From Crotophaga sulcirostris (lineage: Eukaryota > Chordata > Aves > Cuculiformes > Crotophagidae), in contig VYZB01000520.1 in the NCBI GenBank assembly GCA_013397455.1, positions 153,178 through 217,177 on the forward strand: a stretch of 64,000 bases of DNA, written 5' to 3'. A model generated the notes under the pieces. The model was not told the origin of the DNA. It did no database searches and saw nothing but the letters and a program-made list of their open reading frames with translations. Position 1 is the first letter of the stretch. Each line of letters begins with the position of its first letter. Shown here piece by piece: positions 25,381 through 38,579 of the stretch. Both the position numbers and the translations under genes were made by a program.

Positions 25381-28300
25381 TGTGGCCTGACAGCTCTCCT
25401 ACCATTTCAAATCTGAAAATCACATAGAACATTCACTGAAACTTTGGATAAATTTGAGTACAGGAGAAGCATTTCTTACTTATATTGCAATAAAAATTAC
25501 ATAAATTTCATTATTTAGATACAGTTTCTGTAGCTAAACTGAAATTGCAGAAAGCTTTTGGAAATAGCATACTTTAATATGCAGTCCAAAACACAAAATT
25601 GTACCTGTTAATTTTATCTCAGCTGGGCAATACAGTGCAGGCTCAGGATAATGTAAAATAAAAAGCACTTTTTTTTCTTTCTTTTCTTCTCATCTCTCTG
25701 GTAAATTGGACTAAAATATTAAGTCTCTTTAGGCTGAATTCTGCACTGAAGATGGTTTAATCAAGCATTGCATTGCTTAATATTACTTTAGGAAGGGTAA
25801 CTATATTGACTCAAATTTGGAACAATCAAGATAGTAGATCATCTGAAGCATAAAAAGTGTGGCCCTTCCAAAAGGGAAAAAGAGGGCAGTTATCCTAGTT
25901 AGGGGAGTTTTTTGCTGTTTCTCTTGATGGTCACACAGGAAGAAGAATATCCAAACTGATGAAGCTGAATGCCCAGACCACCCTAATGCTCACATTTTTA
26001 AGATAAATCTGAGATTATTTTTGATGTGGCACAGAAATACGATGGAGATATCATACCAAAACGTCTCAGAAGTGTTAAGATAGATCTATTTTTGCTTCAA
26101 AACATATGAATAAAAAGAAAGCAGTTTACATTATGGTGATGAACCACCCTTGCTAAAGAAATATGTAATAAAGTCCGTCACAGAAAGATTCTTGAAGGTT
26201 GTGTCTGTAAGAGATGGACAAGACATTGGAAGGTGCTGTTAAATAATGTACTGAGGAAAAGGTCTGCACGCTTGTGAGGTTAAGGACTACAGCTGCTGAT
26301 ATGGACATCTTCAAGAGATCATAAATTAGAACAACTAGAGGGAAGCAGACACTCAGAATAATATAACACCATGGTCAGAGACACTGTCTAGTTTCCCATC
26401 AGGCATGTGGGAAGATAACTTTTTGCCTCCTACTCTGTGGCAGTAGGATAGCCCTGTATTGTTAGGACTGTAGAGTTTCACAACATCTACAAAGGTGGGA
26501 TGGTATCCTACATAAAATTTACCTTAGATAGTCATAAAGATATTTGTGTATTTATGTAGCAAAGTGCAACATTGAAAGAAAATATTTGTTTGTATCCTGG
26601 AAGTGATATTAGTTCTGTTTACAGGTTAATTTACCTTTGTCTCCCAGCAGAGACAATTACCTGGGACATGACACTAATGTTGCTGTGTTGCTTCCACTTT
26701 TTGAGTTAAATGTTGCTGAGCTGTTCCAGGAATCTTTCTACAGTTCCCATCTGGGACCTTATGTCTGAGAAAACCAACACAGTCTACTGTTTATTTGACA
26801 GGTTCAGTCCTAAGCGTGGCTGTGGCTTACTTTCTTGACTTGTGTTAGCCAGTCCACACTGTGGAAAACTGCCATCCTGCCCTACTTTGTGGGTTTAGTG
26901 TTTCTTGTAATCTTTCTGCATGGATAATGAAACTTAAAGGTAATCCAAATGGAAAGTCAGCATCTGTCCCTAGGCCCAGACTCTAAATAGTGTGTTGCTG
27001 GAAGGAAAAACTCTACAAAACTCTCTATTTTCTATTTTTTATAGTACTAACTTCTCCATCTTGGTGATTCTGAAAACTGAGTCTAATATATCAGGAACAG
27101 GCACTAAACTGTAGCCTACTCAATACAACCACAGAATTTACTGAAACATGCATTAAAGAATTCTCTACAAAACACTTGTTCAGTTGGAGAGTTCAGGGTT
27201 TATTTCAGGTCCAAGATTTCTTTGATGCCAGATTAAAAATTCAGGAATCCTTGATCAGCATTCTGATGTGTTGTCAAGCCAGTGAATCATGCTTCTTCCA
27301 TGATTAGGTGTGTAAATTTGAAATTAGCTTTCCTGGTTCCCTGGGGGAAATTGAAATACTAGTAAATCATGAATAGTATGGTGAAAGGGGAAACATATGA
27401 TACTGAAATAAATGAGCAGTTATCTACTGGTATGAATGATGAAACTGTGCAATAAGGAGTCTCTAGTCCCACATAATTTCCAGACAAATATCACAAGCAC
27501 AATTCCAAACTGATAGTTGTGGTAACCAAATTACTGTCTTTACCATGAAATTTTGTTGTACACATAAATATGATACATTAGACAATGGTCCTTGGTGTTG
27601 AGTAATGACAGATGACTCCTTAAATACGATGTTTCATTATCTCTCACTAGGAGTACAGGGTATTTTCTTTTGATATATTGAACATTTGGTCCCTGGTTTG
27701 TGTCAGGCTTTTCTCGTGAACCCTATACTGACTAACAATTTATACAGTTTTTTATGTCCTTGTGAAAAGTGTCTTAGACCTCAGTGTAGATCTTGGGAAT
27801 GTCACTTGGATCTGGGTCAAGAAAAACACCTGTACTGATATGTAGTTCAATATTAAGAGTCTGCAGTACTGAACTTCGGAATTCAGTTTTAGAAAGTTCC
27901 CTCAAATGGAGGAAAAAGAATATTGTGTTGCATTTACCAGTTCCTACTGTGTTTAACCCATTTTCTTGCCGCAAATTATCCAACAGCAAGAGACCTATAC
28001 ATAGAAGCTTCTATCCCATAAGATTCTACATCATGTTCTTACTGAAAACAGAATAGAATATAAGTCAGAAAAAATATCTTTCAAAGCATTATTTCTTAAA
28101 AAGTCATAAAGATACTGTCAAACATATTTCAGGCAAGCAGTAAATGAACCCTGCTTCCACCATAAATCATTAATGTTTAATCACCAGCCAATGCCTCAAT
28201 AAGCTCACTGGCATGGAAACTCTAAGATACTCAAAGGATAGTTCTAGCAAATCTGGCATGCATGGTTGGCTTGTGTGCTTAATTACTGTTTATGCATTGG

Positions 28301-29877
28301 CAGTATCCAAGCAGTTGTATGTAATAAATAGAACACTGTCACACTGTCCAGATGGTTTTAGATTCAAGGCCTAGGGAGAATGTTTGAAGATTACAGGCCT
28401 GATTTACTAACAATTCACACGAGCTCAATTGCTGAAAATCATGCTAATAGCATACGTTTCAGCAATTTCATCAATGCAGAAATAAATATATTAATGAGTA
28501 TTTAAAAACACATTTTTTCTTCTATTTAGTCACTCTTCAGAGGAGATATAATAATTTTATTTTGTTTCAGGCATGTAGTACCTTCATATTTGCAGCATCT
28601 AATAGGTTTGAGAAAAATATGTTCTTTCACACAGAACAAAGGAGTGCCAAGCAGAGATAATCCAAGCTATCTTTGAAAATGATAGTTTCAATATTAGAAT
28701 CAGTACAGCCACTTTAGTGTTGTGATCTGCCTTAATTAATATACACTATCAAGAATTAGGGGGAGAATTACATGTCATCAAACTAAGAATGGAATTATTA
28801 ATTGTTGCAGTTTTAGCTTACGTATAAATAGGAACTCAAATTATGCTATTGTTTTCAAGTAGTTAAAAAGAATGCTTGGTAAATAAGTTTATAAAGAACT
28901 ACAATCTTTTTCATCCCAAAACTGGATTTGACCCAAGTTTATGGAATTGCTTTAAGTAGATTCCCTTTGGGAAAGAAGAGAGAGGAGAGAAAAGGGAGAA
29001 CTTGAGGAAAGACAATGGATTTAAAGAGCAGATGTACTTTTTTTAGCAAATTGCTTCTTAAAGTTCCTTCCATGGAAAAAGAATACGGGCAACTTGAAAT
29101 CAAGTTTTTAGGTGTTTGAGAGTATATGAACTTTTCTCTCAGTTTTGACAAGAATACTCTATCTGAAAGATTATAGGACAGTAGAGATGGAAGTAAGAAT
29201 GGAGACGGACTTTATCCCCTCCACACGAACAGGAAATGAAGTGTGATTTTCTTTGCAGGGTGTGAAAAAAATGCCAGCAGCAAGTAATTGGACGTAGTTA
29301 GACAGATGAAGCCAAAAAGACTGATAAAAAAGATAGCAGTAATAATTTTACCCTACTTATATGGGTAAAAAACTTTACTGCCAATCTGATAAATGATCTC
29401 AGTAACTGGGTTATAATTTGAAATTTCCTTTGATTGAAAAGAAAGCATTAAAAAATCCAAATCATTGACCATATTTGGTAACCATCAGTCATATTTCATT
29501 GTATTTTGCTCTCTCTGTGATGAAGATGCTGTTCTGTGGCATCTTTTTCACCTTAAAAACCTACCTGACATTTTTCAGGATTATATCCAAAAAAGAATTT
29601 ATGGTCATAAACATATGACCTTAACTGAGTAATTATTCTGTTCGTTCTGTAATATTCACTAATCCTCAGTTATTCACCTGCTTATCCATTCTTTTATAGC
29701 CAGCTGCTCTGAGGGTGCAGTTTTATGTTAAAAGAGATATCTGAAATAAATAGTTGAGTAACTGCATCTCCACTGACTGCAAAAGGACCCTTGCAACCTA
29801 GCACAGCTGTTGATATCCACAAGATAAATAAACATCTTTAAATGAGACTTATAAGTCTATCATCTGCAAAATGTGAA

Positions 29878-30345
29878 AGAATCATAGCATCATAGAATGG
29901 TTTGGGTCAGAAAGGACTTTAAAGATCATCTGTTTTCAACTCTCTGTCATTGCCAGGGTCACCTTCCACTAGATCAGGTTGCTCAAAGCCTCTTTCAGTC
30001 TGACCTTGAACAGCTCCATGGATGGGGAATCCATGAGTTCTCTGAGCAACTTTTTCCAAGTGCCTCACCACTATCACATTTCAAATTTTTTCCCCAATGT
30101 CTAATTTAAATCTCCCCTCTTTCAGCTTAAAACTATTATCCATCACCGTATCATTGCACTCTTTGATAAAGACCTTGTCCCCACCTTTCTTGTAGGCCCC
30201 CTTTAAGTACTGGAAGGCTGCTATAAAATCTCCCCAGAGCCTCCTCTTCTTTAGGCTGGAGAAGCAAAACTTTCTCAGCCTATCCTCATATGGGAGATGC
30301 TCTAGTCCTCTGATCATGTTCATGGCTCTCGTAGCCTGATATATA
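29878..30345 (-). mobile_element. CR1 LINE fragment, 5'-truncated, minus strand
   Basis: A reverse-oriented CR1. The 3' end is at 29,878 with AGAATCATAGCATCATAGAA (two terminal repeat units), then TGGTTTGGGTCAGAAAGGAC, AGATCATCTG, 'actagatcaggttgctcaaa', 'tgaccttgaacagctccatg' and 'ctctgagcaactttttccaa', in the order of the CR1 3' UTR. The coding remnant lies further right. This is a different CR1 subfamily from the copy at 3.2 kb: here the 3' UTR has the 'ttgctcaaagcc...ccttgaacagctcc' form, there the 'aaggcagggccagctagaac' form. Homology fades near 30,345. Confidence 0.94.
30081..30345 (-). pseudogene. CR1 ORF2 C-terminal remnant
   Basis: The minus-strand frame contains RGLEHLPYEDRLRKFCFSSL followed by [20 protein letters not shown]. 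This matches the extreme C-terminus of CR1 ORF2 (typical form: [38 protein letters not shown]). It holds no catalytic residues and is truncated on its 5' side. The frame happens to be open for 95 codons, but the start codon used lies outside recognisable CR1 sequence, so no functional product is implied. Confidence 0.9.
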
Positions 30346-31891
30346 CTTACAAAATAGTTGAGGAGCAAGTCTAAAACTGGTGTAATTCATCCAGATTTAC
30401 AATGTAAAAAGAAGAATGAAATTCACCTATTGACATATTTTAATAATACACTCAATTCTCTAGCACATTTATCTACTCAGTAATTTTCCATGAATACTTA
30501 TTTTCTTTCTATAGCTTTATACTTTTATTTGGATTACTATTGCATCCTGATGATCAGTGAACATAGCCATGTCTCAATATTTTGCCATTTGCTTTCTCCA
30601 GGAAAACGCAGCTTAATCTATCAAATTCACTTCCATTGGGGGTAAGAAGATTATCTGCTGATACATGTTAAAATTCTAATGCTAATGCTTTTGCAGATTC
30701 TTGGTCAAGTGAGACTATTACACTATATTTTATTCTATTCTCAGACATATAGGTTTTCCTCTGCAAATCCTGCACAAATTCATACTGGCCCAATAACCAG
30801 AATGAAGAATCTTCCAAAGTTTTTATCTCCCATTCATAGAAGACAAAACCATTTGATCTGAATATTGAAAGAGCAGATCACAAGGCAGTGGAAAACAGAG
30901 ACCAAAAAGAACTTGGGAGGCAAAAGAAAAGCAGGTAGGAAAACAGAAAAGTGAGTAGACGGGGTTGTGAGGTACAGACTCTAACTGAGGAATGGGATTG
31001 AAAGGTGGGAACTTGATGACTCCCTGGCCAAAGCAATTCAGAGAGCACAAATATAGACAGATGTTCAATGATATGGTTACATAGAATCATCATGAACTTA
31101 AATAAAGGGACCAACTTAAATGAGACTAGGCAACTTGAGTTCGAAACAAGTTATGCAAGGTGAGGTCTACGTGCACAATGACACTGATCTGAAATGCAAT
31201 CAAATTAACATCAGCTCATGTATTACAGTCCTGAAAGCAGAAGAAGAGAGGGGAAAAACAACTCTAATAATGAATTATACTTTTTTTTTATTTCTATACT
31301 GGAGATAACTCATTCTCCATTGCCCCCGCATTTCTTTACTATTCTTTGTTTGGTGCATTGTTCGGACTAAAGATATTTGCTAAAAAAATGCTGGTTTTTA
31401 AGAAATCCCAAATTTAATGAAAAAATACTCATTAAATTTATCATATAAAAGGGAAAGACCAGCAAGAACGGCAGCGGAGGGAAAGGACTCAAATCTTAAA
31501 TGTTAATTGTCTGCGGCACTTCAACTAGCTTTCCGTTTAGCTGAAAAGGGATTTCCTCTGTCAGCTGAATTTTCAAGTAGAACCTTTGACTACAGTAACA
31601 CTCAGTCTCCAAATAACACTTCTTAAAGATGCTACTGAAATGTATTTTCTTAAAGAATCTGTCTAGAGGTTGTCATTTCTTTACATTGTTATCTTACATT
31701 TTGATAAAGTGTATCACAAGTCCAATGTATTTCTGTTCCTTGTGACACCGTACTTTCATAACCAAGAGAAGCTGACGAGATAGCTGTATAAGGGTTGTCA
31801 AGAGGACATAATGGAAAAATATCTTTCTGACTCTTCTTCTGAATTTATAGAACAGTTTTATTTTGTTGAAAAATAAAGCCTTAAAATTGTA

Positions 31892-31923
31892 TTACCATAA
31901 AAAGTATTGTATTTTTATGGTTA
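31892..31923. repeat. Inverted repeat (12-bp arms, one mismatch)
   Basis: TTACCATAAAAA at 31,892-31,903 pairs with TTTTTATGGTTA at 31,912-31,923 with one mismatch and an 8-base loop. AT-rich and plausible by chance; no function claimed. Confidence 0.7.
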
Positions 31924-34900
31924 ATGGCAGTATAGTAATGTGTTCAAGAACACAAGCAGATCATATGGCATTCTCCAACTTGCAACATTATTAAGTAATG
32001 GCCTACAAATATTGACATTTGTAAGATAGAAAAGGACATTCTTGCATCACAAACTACAGTTATGTATTTATCTCCTTTCACTCTTTTCTTCAAATGGACT
32101 AATACAGTGATAGCATCCAAACGGCTATCTATTGCACAGGCTATAAATGCTGCAATAACAAAGTTAATAGGATAATTCTAAGTTGTCATTCTGAAATACT
32201 GATTAAAGCAATTGTTAAATTGAAATGGTTGTGTCTGTTTATAGGGCATAAATTTGAAGACAATTCTACATAAAAACATTAAGAACTGTATTTCAGTGGC
32301 ATTATAGCCTTCCAAGGAACTGAAAAGTGAAAACTAGTAACTGATAGATGAATTTGGCATTACTCAGACTCATAGAAACCAATTAAAATGAAATAAAACC
32401 ATAAAATCCCATCTCCTATAAGGTTCTGAAATTTTAGCATATGTATTGTTTTCGAAGAACAGGAACCTATTCATATACTTTGTACAGAAATATATTTTTA
32501 CAATACCGTGGTAAGAGTGTTAGGCACGATAAGCAAGTAAGAAAGTGATACTGGGGAAAATGGACTGATTCATCAAGCAGTCAGAACTACTATGAATAAA
32601 AAGATGTATTAGGGCTTGAATTCCTGACTCTCAGAAGAAGATATGACATACCAGATATTCTCACTCACAACACTTAAAAAGCATGCAGCTAAAATCAGTA
32701 AGAGGCAAACCTAGACTGAATATAGGAACTATATCTATTGCTGTGTAAGTTAAAATTTTTTTTGTTTCTTAGCTAAAAAGATTCAGGGACAACAAGCTGC
32801 ACATCCTGCAGTTCACTGTAACAACAGTATCATTTCTTTTCATTCTAGCATATGAGTGTATCTCCTCCTCAGATCACCCTATCAGACAAATGGGAATTTA
32901 CTGATGGACAGATGATAATTCACAGTCCACTGCTTTAAGTGTTGGATACTGATGCAGTTAGGATGCTTCTCCCTTCTAGCCTGCAAATACAGAGAACAAT
33001 TCTTACAACACAGGCTGTAGCTGTTGCAGTTAAAGTAGCCAAAAGTTTTAAGACTTCTTTTCTTTATGAAAAATAAACATCAATCTTCGACCTCCTGAGT
33101 CATGATTTTGTTACTGTTATGTTATTTGGGCTGTTTGGCAAACAATGGACTGCCTTTACTTACAGCTCACAGTATATGTTAGTTATCATTGAGATGAATC
33201 TCTTCTGTCGACAGGGCTTACTTCACTCACAGCATTAAAATCTGATTATAGCAACTTATTTTAATTTTAAAATGTATAGGAATATAATGAGAAAATGCTG
33301 CAGAAGGAGCATAAGCATAGCTGCCTACATTGGCAACAGACAAACATACTGTGCACAAGCTTCAAGAAGAAATGTGTCTTTCAGGATTACAGTAAGTCTT
33401 GTCCCCATGAAACCGTCCTTTGCTGATGTAGGAAGGTTACAAGTAAGAAAAAACAGTCAAAGATGGTTAGTCAGTATAAATGACGGGTTCCCCAAACCGC
33501 TTATGCCCACAAACACAGACTTTAAATATTATCTGAAAATATTGTAAGGAGTGGTTTTATATTTTTCCACAATCATCAACAAATTATAAGAATAATTCAA
33601 CCCAATACTAAAGTGATGTGTCATGCTTCCTCTCTATAAAATAATTTCCTCATTTCTAAACATTTTTTTAACTCTCTGGTATTTTTTAATTAATTTAATT
33701 TAGGTAAATTATTTTTAATAATTCTGTTTCTATTTTCAATGAAAGTACTATACAAACTTCCTTTAAAAGCACTGAACAACAAAACCCATAATTTGATTTT
33801 AAAAATGCATTTGACTTGTTACTCACTTATGCACCATAATGCTACAGTGTTTATAGTCAATTTTATTATATTCCTTTAATTTTGCACTTACTGCTTCCTG
33901 TTTCACTTTTTGTGTTATTTAGTTGTTGATAGCCATCCTAAAGTTAATTACATCATCCAGTTCTGTATTTCTGTTCAAGTACTGGTATGAGCCTTCGTAG
34001 TTGTTCTAGAAAACTTAGTAGGTTGCTCCTTGATGATAATAAGGAGTCCTCATGGTACCAGACTCACTGGTAGATATTCCAGTAGTTTTCATGTCTGGTA
34101 ATCCTTGACTTTTATGTTATAAATATTTAGCATTTGCTCCTCAATGAACCTCTTCATAACTGCTGTATCTGTTCTTCTTTCTAAATATTAAATGGGAATT
34201 TATTTTGACTGCTTAAAACTGTTCTGAATTATTGTAAATGATCAGCTTTAACTATGGTAATAGTGATGAAATTGTTAGAATTTCACGTCTGTACCTTATC
34301 CATGTCCTTAGTAAAGGAAATAGATCCTGACCATAGGCTGATTTTCATGAACATTTTTAACTGGTTTATACTCCCATTTGTTATTTTTGTTAGGTTTTTA
34401 AATGACTGTTTTTTCTCTTAACAGAGATAGCTTTTAAAATAAGAGACTCATCTACTGTGAAAGCAGAATTGTGTGTTTTATGAGGGATGGGTGGCATCTA
34501 ATAAAATGTGTTCACTTTCTCCATTATCATTAACATTCTTCCCACCCAATTTTGGAGCTGATGGCTTTCAGCATCACAAAACTAAACCTTTTAGATTAGC
34601 AAGACATTTATTATAGGCTGGGACTATGCTGCATTTTTCACTTAACATAGTAAAGTAGCATCCAAATAAACCATCCTTTTTAGTGCTGCAATCAATGAAA
34701 CCTTCTAGAGTATGAATTGGTATTACTACACTTTGCTGTTTAATTTTTTAGAAATTTCAAATACAATTTCAACAGATGATAGAGGCTTAGCATCTGAGCT
34801 ATGTGGAATAAAATATAAAGAATACAACTCCGTGTGCAATATGGATAGAAATTCAAAGAATGCTTATCTTGTTCTGTCTTCCAAACCGATGGTTTGTAAC

Positions 34901-35094
34901 ACATCTTTCATTGGTATCTTCTCTAATGTATCAATTAGATCACTGGTCCACAACACTATCACAGGTCCTGTTCATTGGAAGGGTCAACCACTCTAAAATG
35001 CTTTATGACTAGAGCTATCCTTTTTTTTCCTTCAAATATGGATTCTGTGACAAAGATATTCTTCTGCTACATTTTTAACACATCATTGTTATAA

Positions 35095-35154
35095 AGTTTC
35101 ATAGAAATATTCCGTGTGTGAAAGAGTTTCATAGAAACATTCTGCGTGTGAAAG
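35095..35154. repeat. 30-bp tandem duplication, two copies
   Basis: Unit 1 (35,095-35,124) and unit 2 (35,125-35,154) both begin AGTTTCATAGAAA and end GTGTGAAAG. They differ at three positions, all T/C exchanges. This is a clean head-to-tail duplication with some divergence since. Confidence 0.92.
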
Positions 35155-37205
35155 AGATTTTTGAATCCTAGACAAATGAATTTATGTATTGGGATGTATA
35201 AGAGCCTTAATAAAGCAGGCTTATGTGTATTTTCCACATTAAAAAACTCAGACATTTTGAAAAGTTTGAAAAAAACTTCTCTGTGCTCCTGCAAATAACA
35301 AAAACAAGTTATGTAGGCAGAGGTATTTTAAAGGTGTCATCACAATTACATTTTGGACAGTCCCTTTTCAGAAAACTATATATTTAATTTGTCGTTTGTT
35401 GTTTAAAATTTGTTTTGCTGTTGTACAGAGATTTTATGAGTAAATGATATTGTAACAGTTCTGATTCTCCTACATCAACATTACCGGACTGCAAATTATG
35501 TGTGTAGAGAAAGTTGCTACCTTGGGTGCCACTCTGGTTGAGAAAGAGGGTTGAGGATTTTCATATAAGGGTAGTTCATTTTTTCCCAAAGTGGCTACTT
35601 AGTTCAGACTAGTTGCCAAAATTATGAATTGAACGCCAGTCAATGAGTCAATGTGATTACATAGCAATCAACTTTGTGTATTCTTTTGTTCAATGTAAAA
35701 TTAGAAAATTCAAATTAATCCATAGAAATTTCACCGTATGTATGTTACATAATTTGAGTACATCTCCAGACTTATTGTATTTTCAGACAAATGGCTTCAT
35801 TTTTTTCCTAGGAAATGTAATGCAAGGTAAGATAAATCTTATGATTCCCATAGAGTTAAAATCACTGAGATTTTATTCTTTTTCACTGAAATGTTTTTGA
35901 TGAACATGCTTATTTCAAGAAATAAAAGGGATTGGAAATAGAACAAAATAATTATAAAAAAATGGGACAATAACAACCTCAGTTAAGAGCTGGATTTAAA
36001 ACAGTGGTTTATACCATTTAGTCTTATACAAAACAAGTAAAGAATACATGACTAAGAACTAGTCCCAGATGAATTGAACTGGGAACAAGAAGGGAAATAC
36101 ATCCCCAAACACCAATAAGTAAAGTGAAAAATAAAAACTTTTTAATTAATTCACATGCTACATGAAAGTCCAGATTGTACAGTCAACCTTTTTGTATTAG
36201 TGTTCTCTGTTTAGGCAAGTAGGAGCAGCATGAAATTTTTTGTCATGTTATTTGTTTCGCTTGTTGAAGTAACCAATCTCATGCTTGCCTGGGCATTTGC
36301 AGGTGACTTGGGTCTTCCGTAACCAACTTCGCAAACTGATCTAGTGAGCTTATGGGAAGAATGCTATTGTACTCTACTAATCTCCAGATGGTAGACTATT
36401 CTTCGAGATTTCATTACTGGTTCCTGCTGTAACATATACCATCCCAGTCAGAGATCAAAACACCACTGTAGACAACATTAGAGAAGCATAAAAGAAAACA
36501 CCACTTACTCAAAAAATACAACAGAAAAATGAGGAAATAAAAGGTAACTGCAAGGCAGTTTGAGGCAGATGAACAATCAGAGATTTCAGCACAACAGTGC
36601 CAAATATATCAGACATGTTGCTGCTGCATCATACATTGCATGCCAAAAATGAAAAGACTTTGCATTGACTGGAGGGCCATAAAAGCACTGTCCACCAACA
36701 GAGTCTTAATTCTGAACTGGTTACTCCTTTACAAATAGATCTCTGTCACTGGGTATCTTGAATTCAAATAAAACAGCTGAAAAAAGAGCCTCTACTGTCT
36801 TAAAAAGTGACACATTAGGAGGTGTAACAATGCTGTATATTATTACTGTATGTATGTAGAACTTAATATTAGAATTCCCTTGCATATAGAGTATTTTAGA
36901 GTTTATATCTTTGAATGTACCCATGACAGTATGGTCTCAGTTAAGGTACAGTATGTACAACCTCTGAAGTTGAAATGCAACATAGTGAAAATGTGTGTTT
37001 TAACAGTTATATCATTATAGATACAAACCCCAAGATATACAAATAAACAAGAACCAAATACTCACCTTTAGGAAAAAAAAATCAGATTCTATATTACCTG
37101 CATTTTCTAGATATTTAGAATCTGTAACATTAGAATATGTAATGTTAACAACTTTCAGAGTTCTCTTGTGTTTGGTACAGAATCATCTCCATTTTTAAAA
37201 GACAA

Positions 37206-37262
37206 AAAATGTATGCAGTGGTTTTGTGATGATGCACTATATAAATGCAGAATGTTCAAGTA
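37206..37262 (+). mobile_element. Possible ancient SINE 3' tail (MIR/L2-type)
   Basis: GCACTATATAAATGCAGAAT at 37,234 follows GTGGTTTTGTGATGAT. This resembles the 3' tail shared by ancient amniote CORE-SINEs and L2-type LINEs (family form: '...gctttgagat...ggcgctatataaatgcaaa'). The tail also matches, at 24 of 27 positions, the tail of the candidate element near 47,620. The body upstream of about 37,206 is too diverged to place. Confidence 0.4.
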
Positions 37263-38540
37263 TCAAACTGTATACAGATGACAGGCCATTTCTGTTCATC
37301 CTTCCTTGCAGTCTACCTTATCAATGTGGTTTTGTTTGTCACAAAAATTGTTAAATCTGAAAGCAGAATTATAAAGTTTAAGAGTATCCATCAATATCTC
37401 TAAGATCAAAAAGGAATCTAGAAGTGTGACGAAAATTCATCTGAGATAAATGAAAGAAAGCAAATTTAATAGTTTTCAGCCCCATCCGGGTTCACACAAT
37501 ACATTATGGGTCGTTTCTAAAAAATCAGGAATGACTCAGTGCTTAGAGATATTTCCATATCTCCATTAAGATGAAAAATGTTAATATGTTGAAAGATGCC
37601 TGAGTCTTGGAAGTGATTTGAAAGTATGAACTGAATAAACAATACACATTTTGAAATGGACTGGGAATATGTAATTTTTTGGAAAAGTACACTTTCTGGA
37701 ATATGATAAAGTGTTAGTAAATGGGGTCATTCAAATAACTACAGATTATACTAAAAAACCTACTAGCTAAAGAAGTATCATATTGTGTCATAAATTCAAA
37801 ATAAAAATTCACAACTTGTGTTTGTTTAAATATTTTTTCTGCATGTGGGAATTTGTGAGTTGCAAAATCAGGGCTTAAAATGAGTCTGTTTATTCAACCT
37901 GAATAGTTACAGATGAATTGGAATACAAATATAACAATAATTTTAAAAGTAGATTAGATCCAGTATTTACATTCTTCTCCTTGGAAAAAAAAAAAAAAAA
38001 GCCACAAGATTTCACCCTTCTTGTCAATGTGACTGGCTGAAATTATCTCTGGGTCTGCCCTTCCTTACATATCGCAGCATCCCGTAGGTGCTTCAGTAGC
38101 AAAGACTGACTTATAAACACAACACAGAAATACTCAAGAGTCTCAGGAATGGCTTTGAGCAATATGATTGTGAACAACAGCAGCACAGAGCAGCAGGCAA
38201 AGCATATTCCTTCAGACTGACTTCTGAGAATAGCAGCATCAAGCCAAAAGATGTGCAGTCCCACCAGGGCAAAGGTGGAAAACATAAGAGGAAGACAATA
38301 TGCCTACGCATTTTGAATGAAATACTAAAGTGTTTTACAACTGTGTCACATGGTAGATACCATACCATAGTCTAACTGGACACAAATATATTAGAACTAC
38401 GGGGGGACAGCCACAAGGCTCCCACCTCAGTCCAACTTTTTCCAGTTTTGGGGAAATCACATATAGAATTCTCGTTTAGGGCTCTCTAGTTATAAGTAAC
38501 ATAAGAGATGCAATATTCCACCCTTATCTCAAATTTAAAG

Positions 38541-38579
38541 AAAAAAAAAAAAAAAAAAAAAAGACACCATATATATATA
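38541..38579. repeat. Poly(A) run and short (AT)n
   Basis: Twenty-two consecutive A from 38,541 to 38,562, then GACACC and a short alternating AT run ending at about 38,578. No upstream retrocopy was recognised, so it is treated as a simple repeat and not a retrotransposed tail. Confidence 0.95.

Larger units (their letters stand above)
18829..29877. other. Gene-poor AT-rich stretch (11 kb)
   Basis: No gene or confident mobile element recognised. It contains a 13-base A run at 23,450-23,462, an unresolved base at 24,887, two three-copy tandem repeats at 25,128-25,154 and 25,351-25,380, and a CpG-bearing cluster of binding-site-like motifs at 21,325-21,390. Short open frames show no domain. 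Confidence 0.55.
30346..37205. other. Gene-poor AT-rich stretch
   Basis: No gene recognised. It includes a hairpin-forming sequence at 31,892-31,923, a 30-bp tandem duplication at 35,095-35,154 and very AT-rich sequence around 33,660-33,735. Open frames at 33,272-33,547 and 34,712-34,996 show no known domain or convincing splice context. Confidence 0.55.

Noticed and set aside
38541..38562. 22-base A run considered as the tail of a processed pseudogene or retrocopy
   Set aside because: No gene-like sequence, polyadenylation signal or target-site duplication was recognised next to it; treated as a simple repeat.
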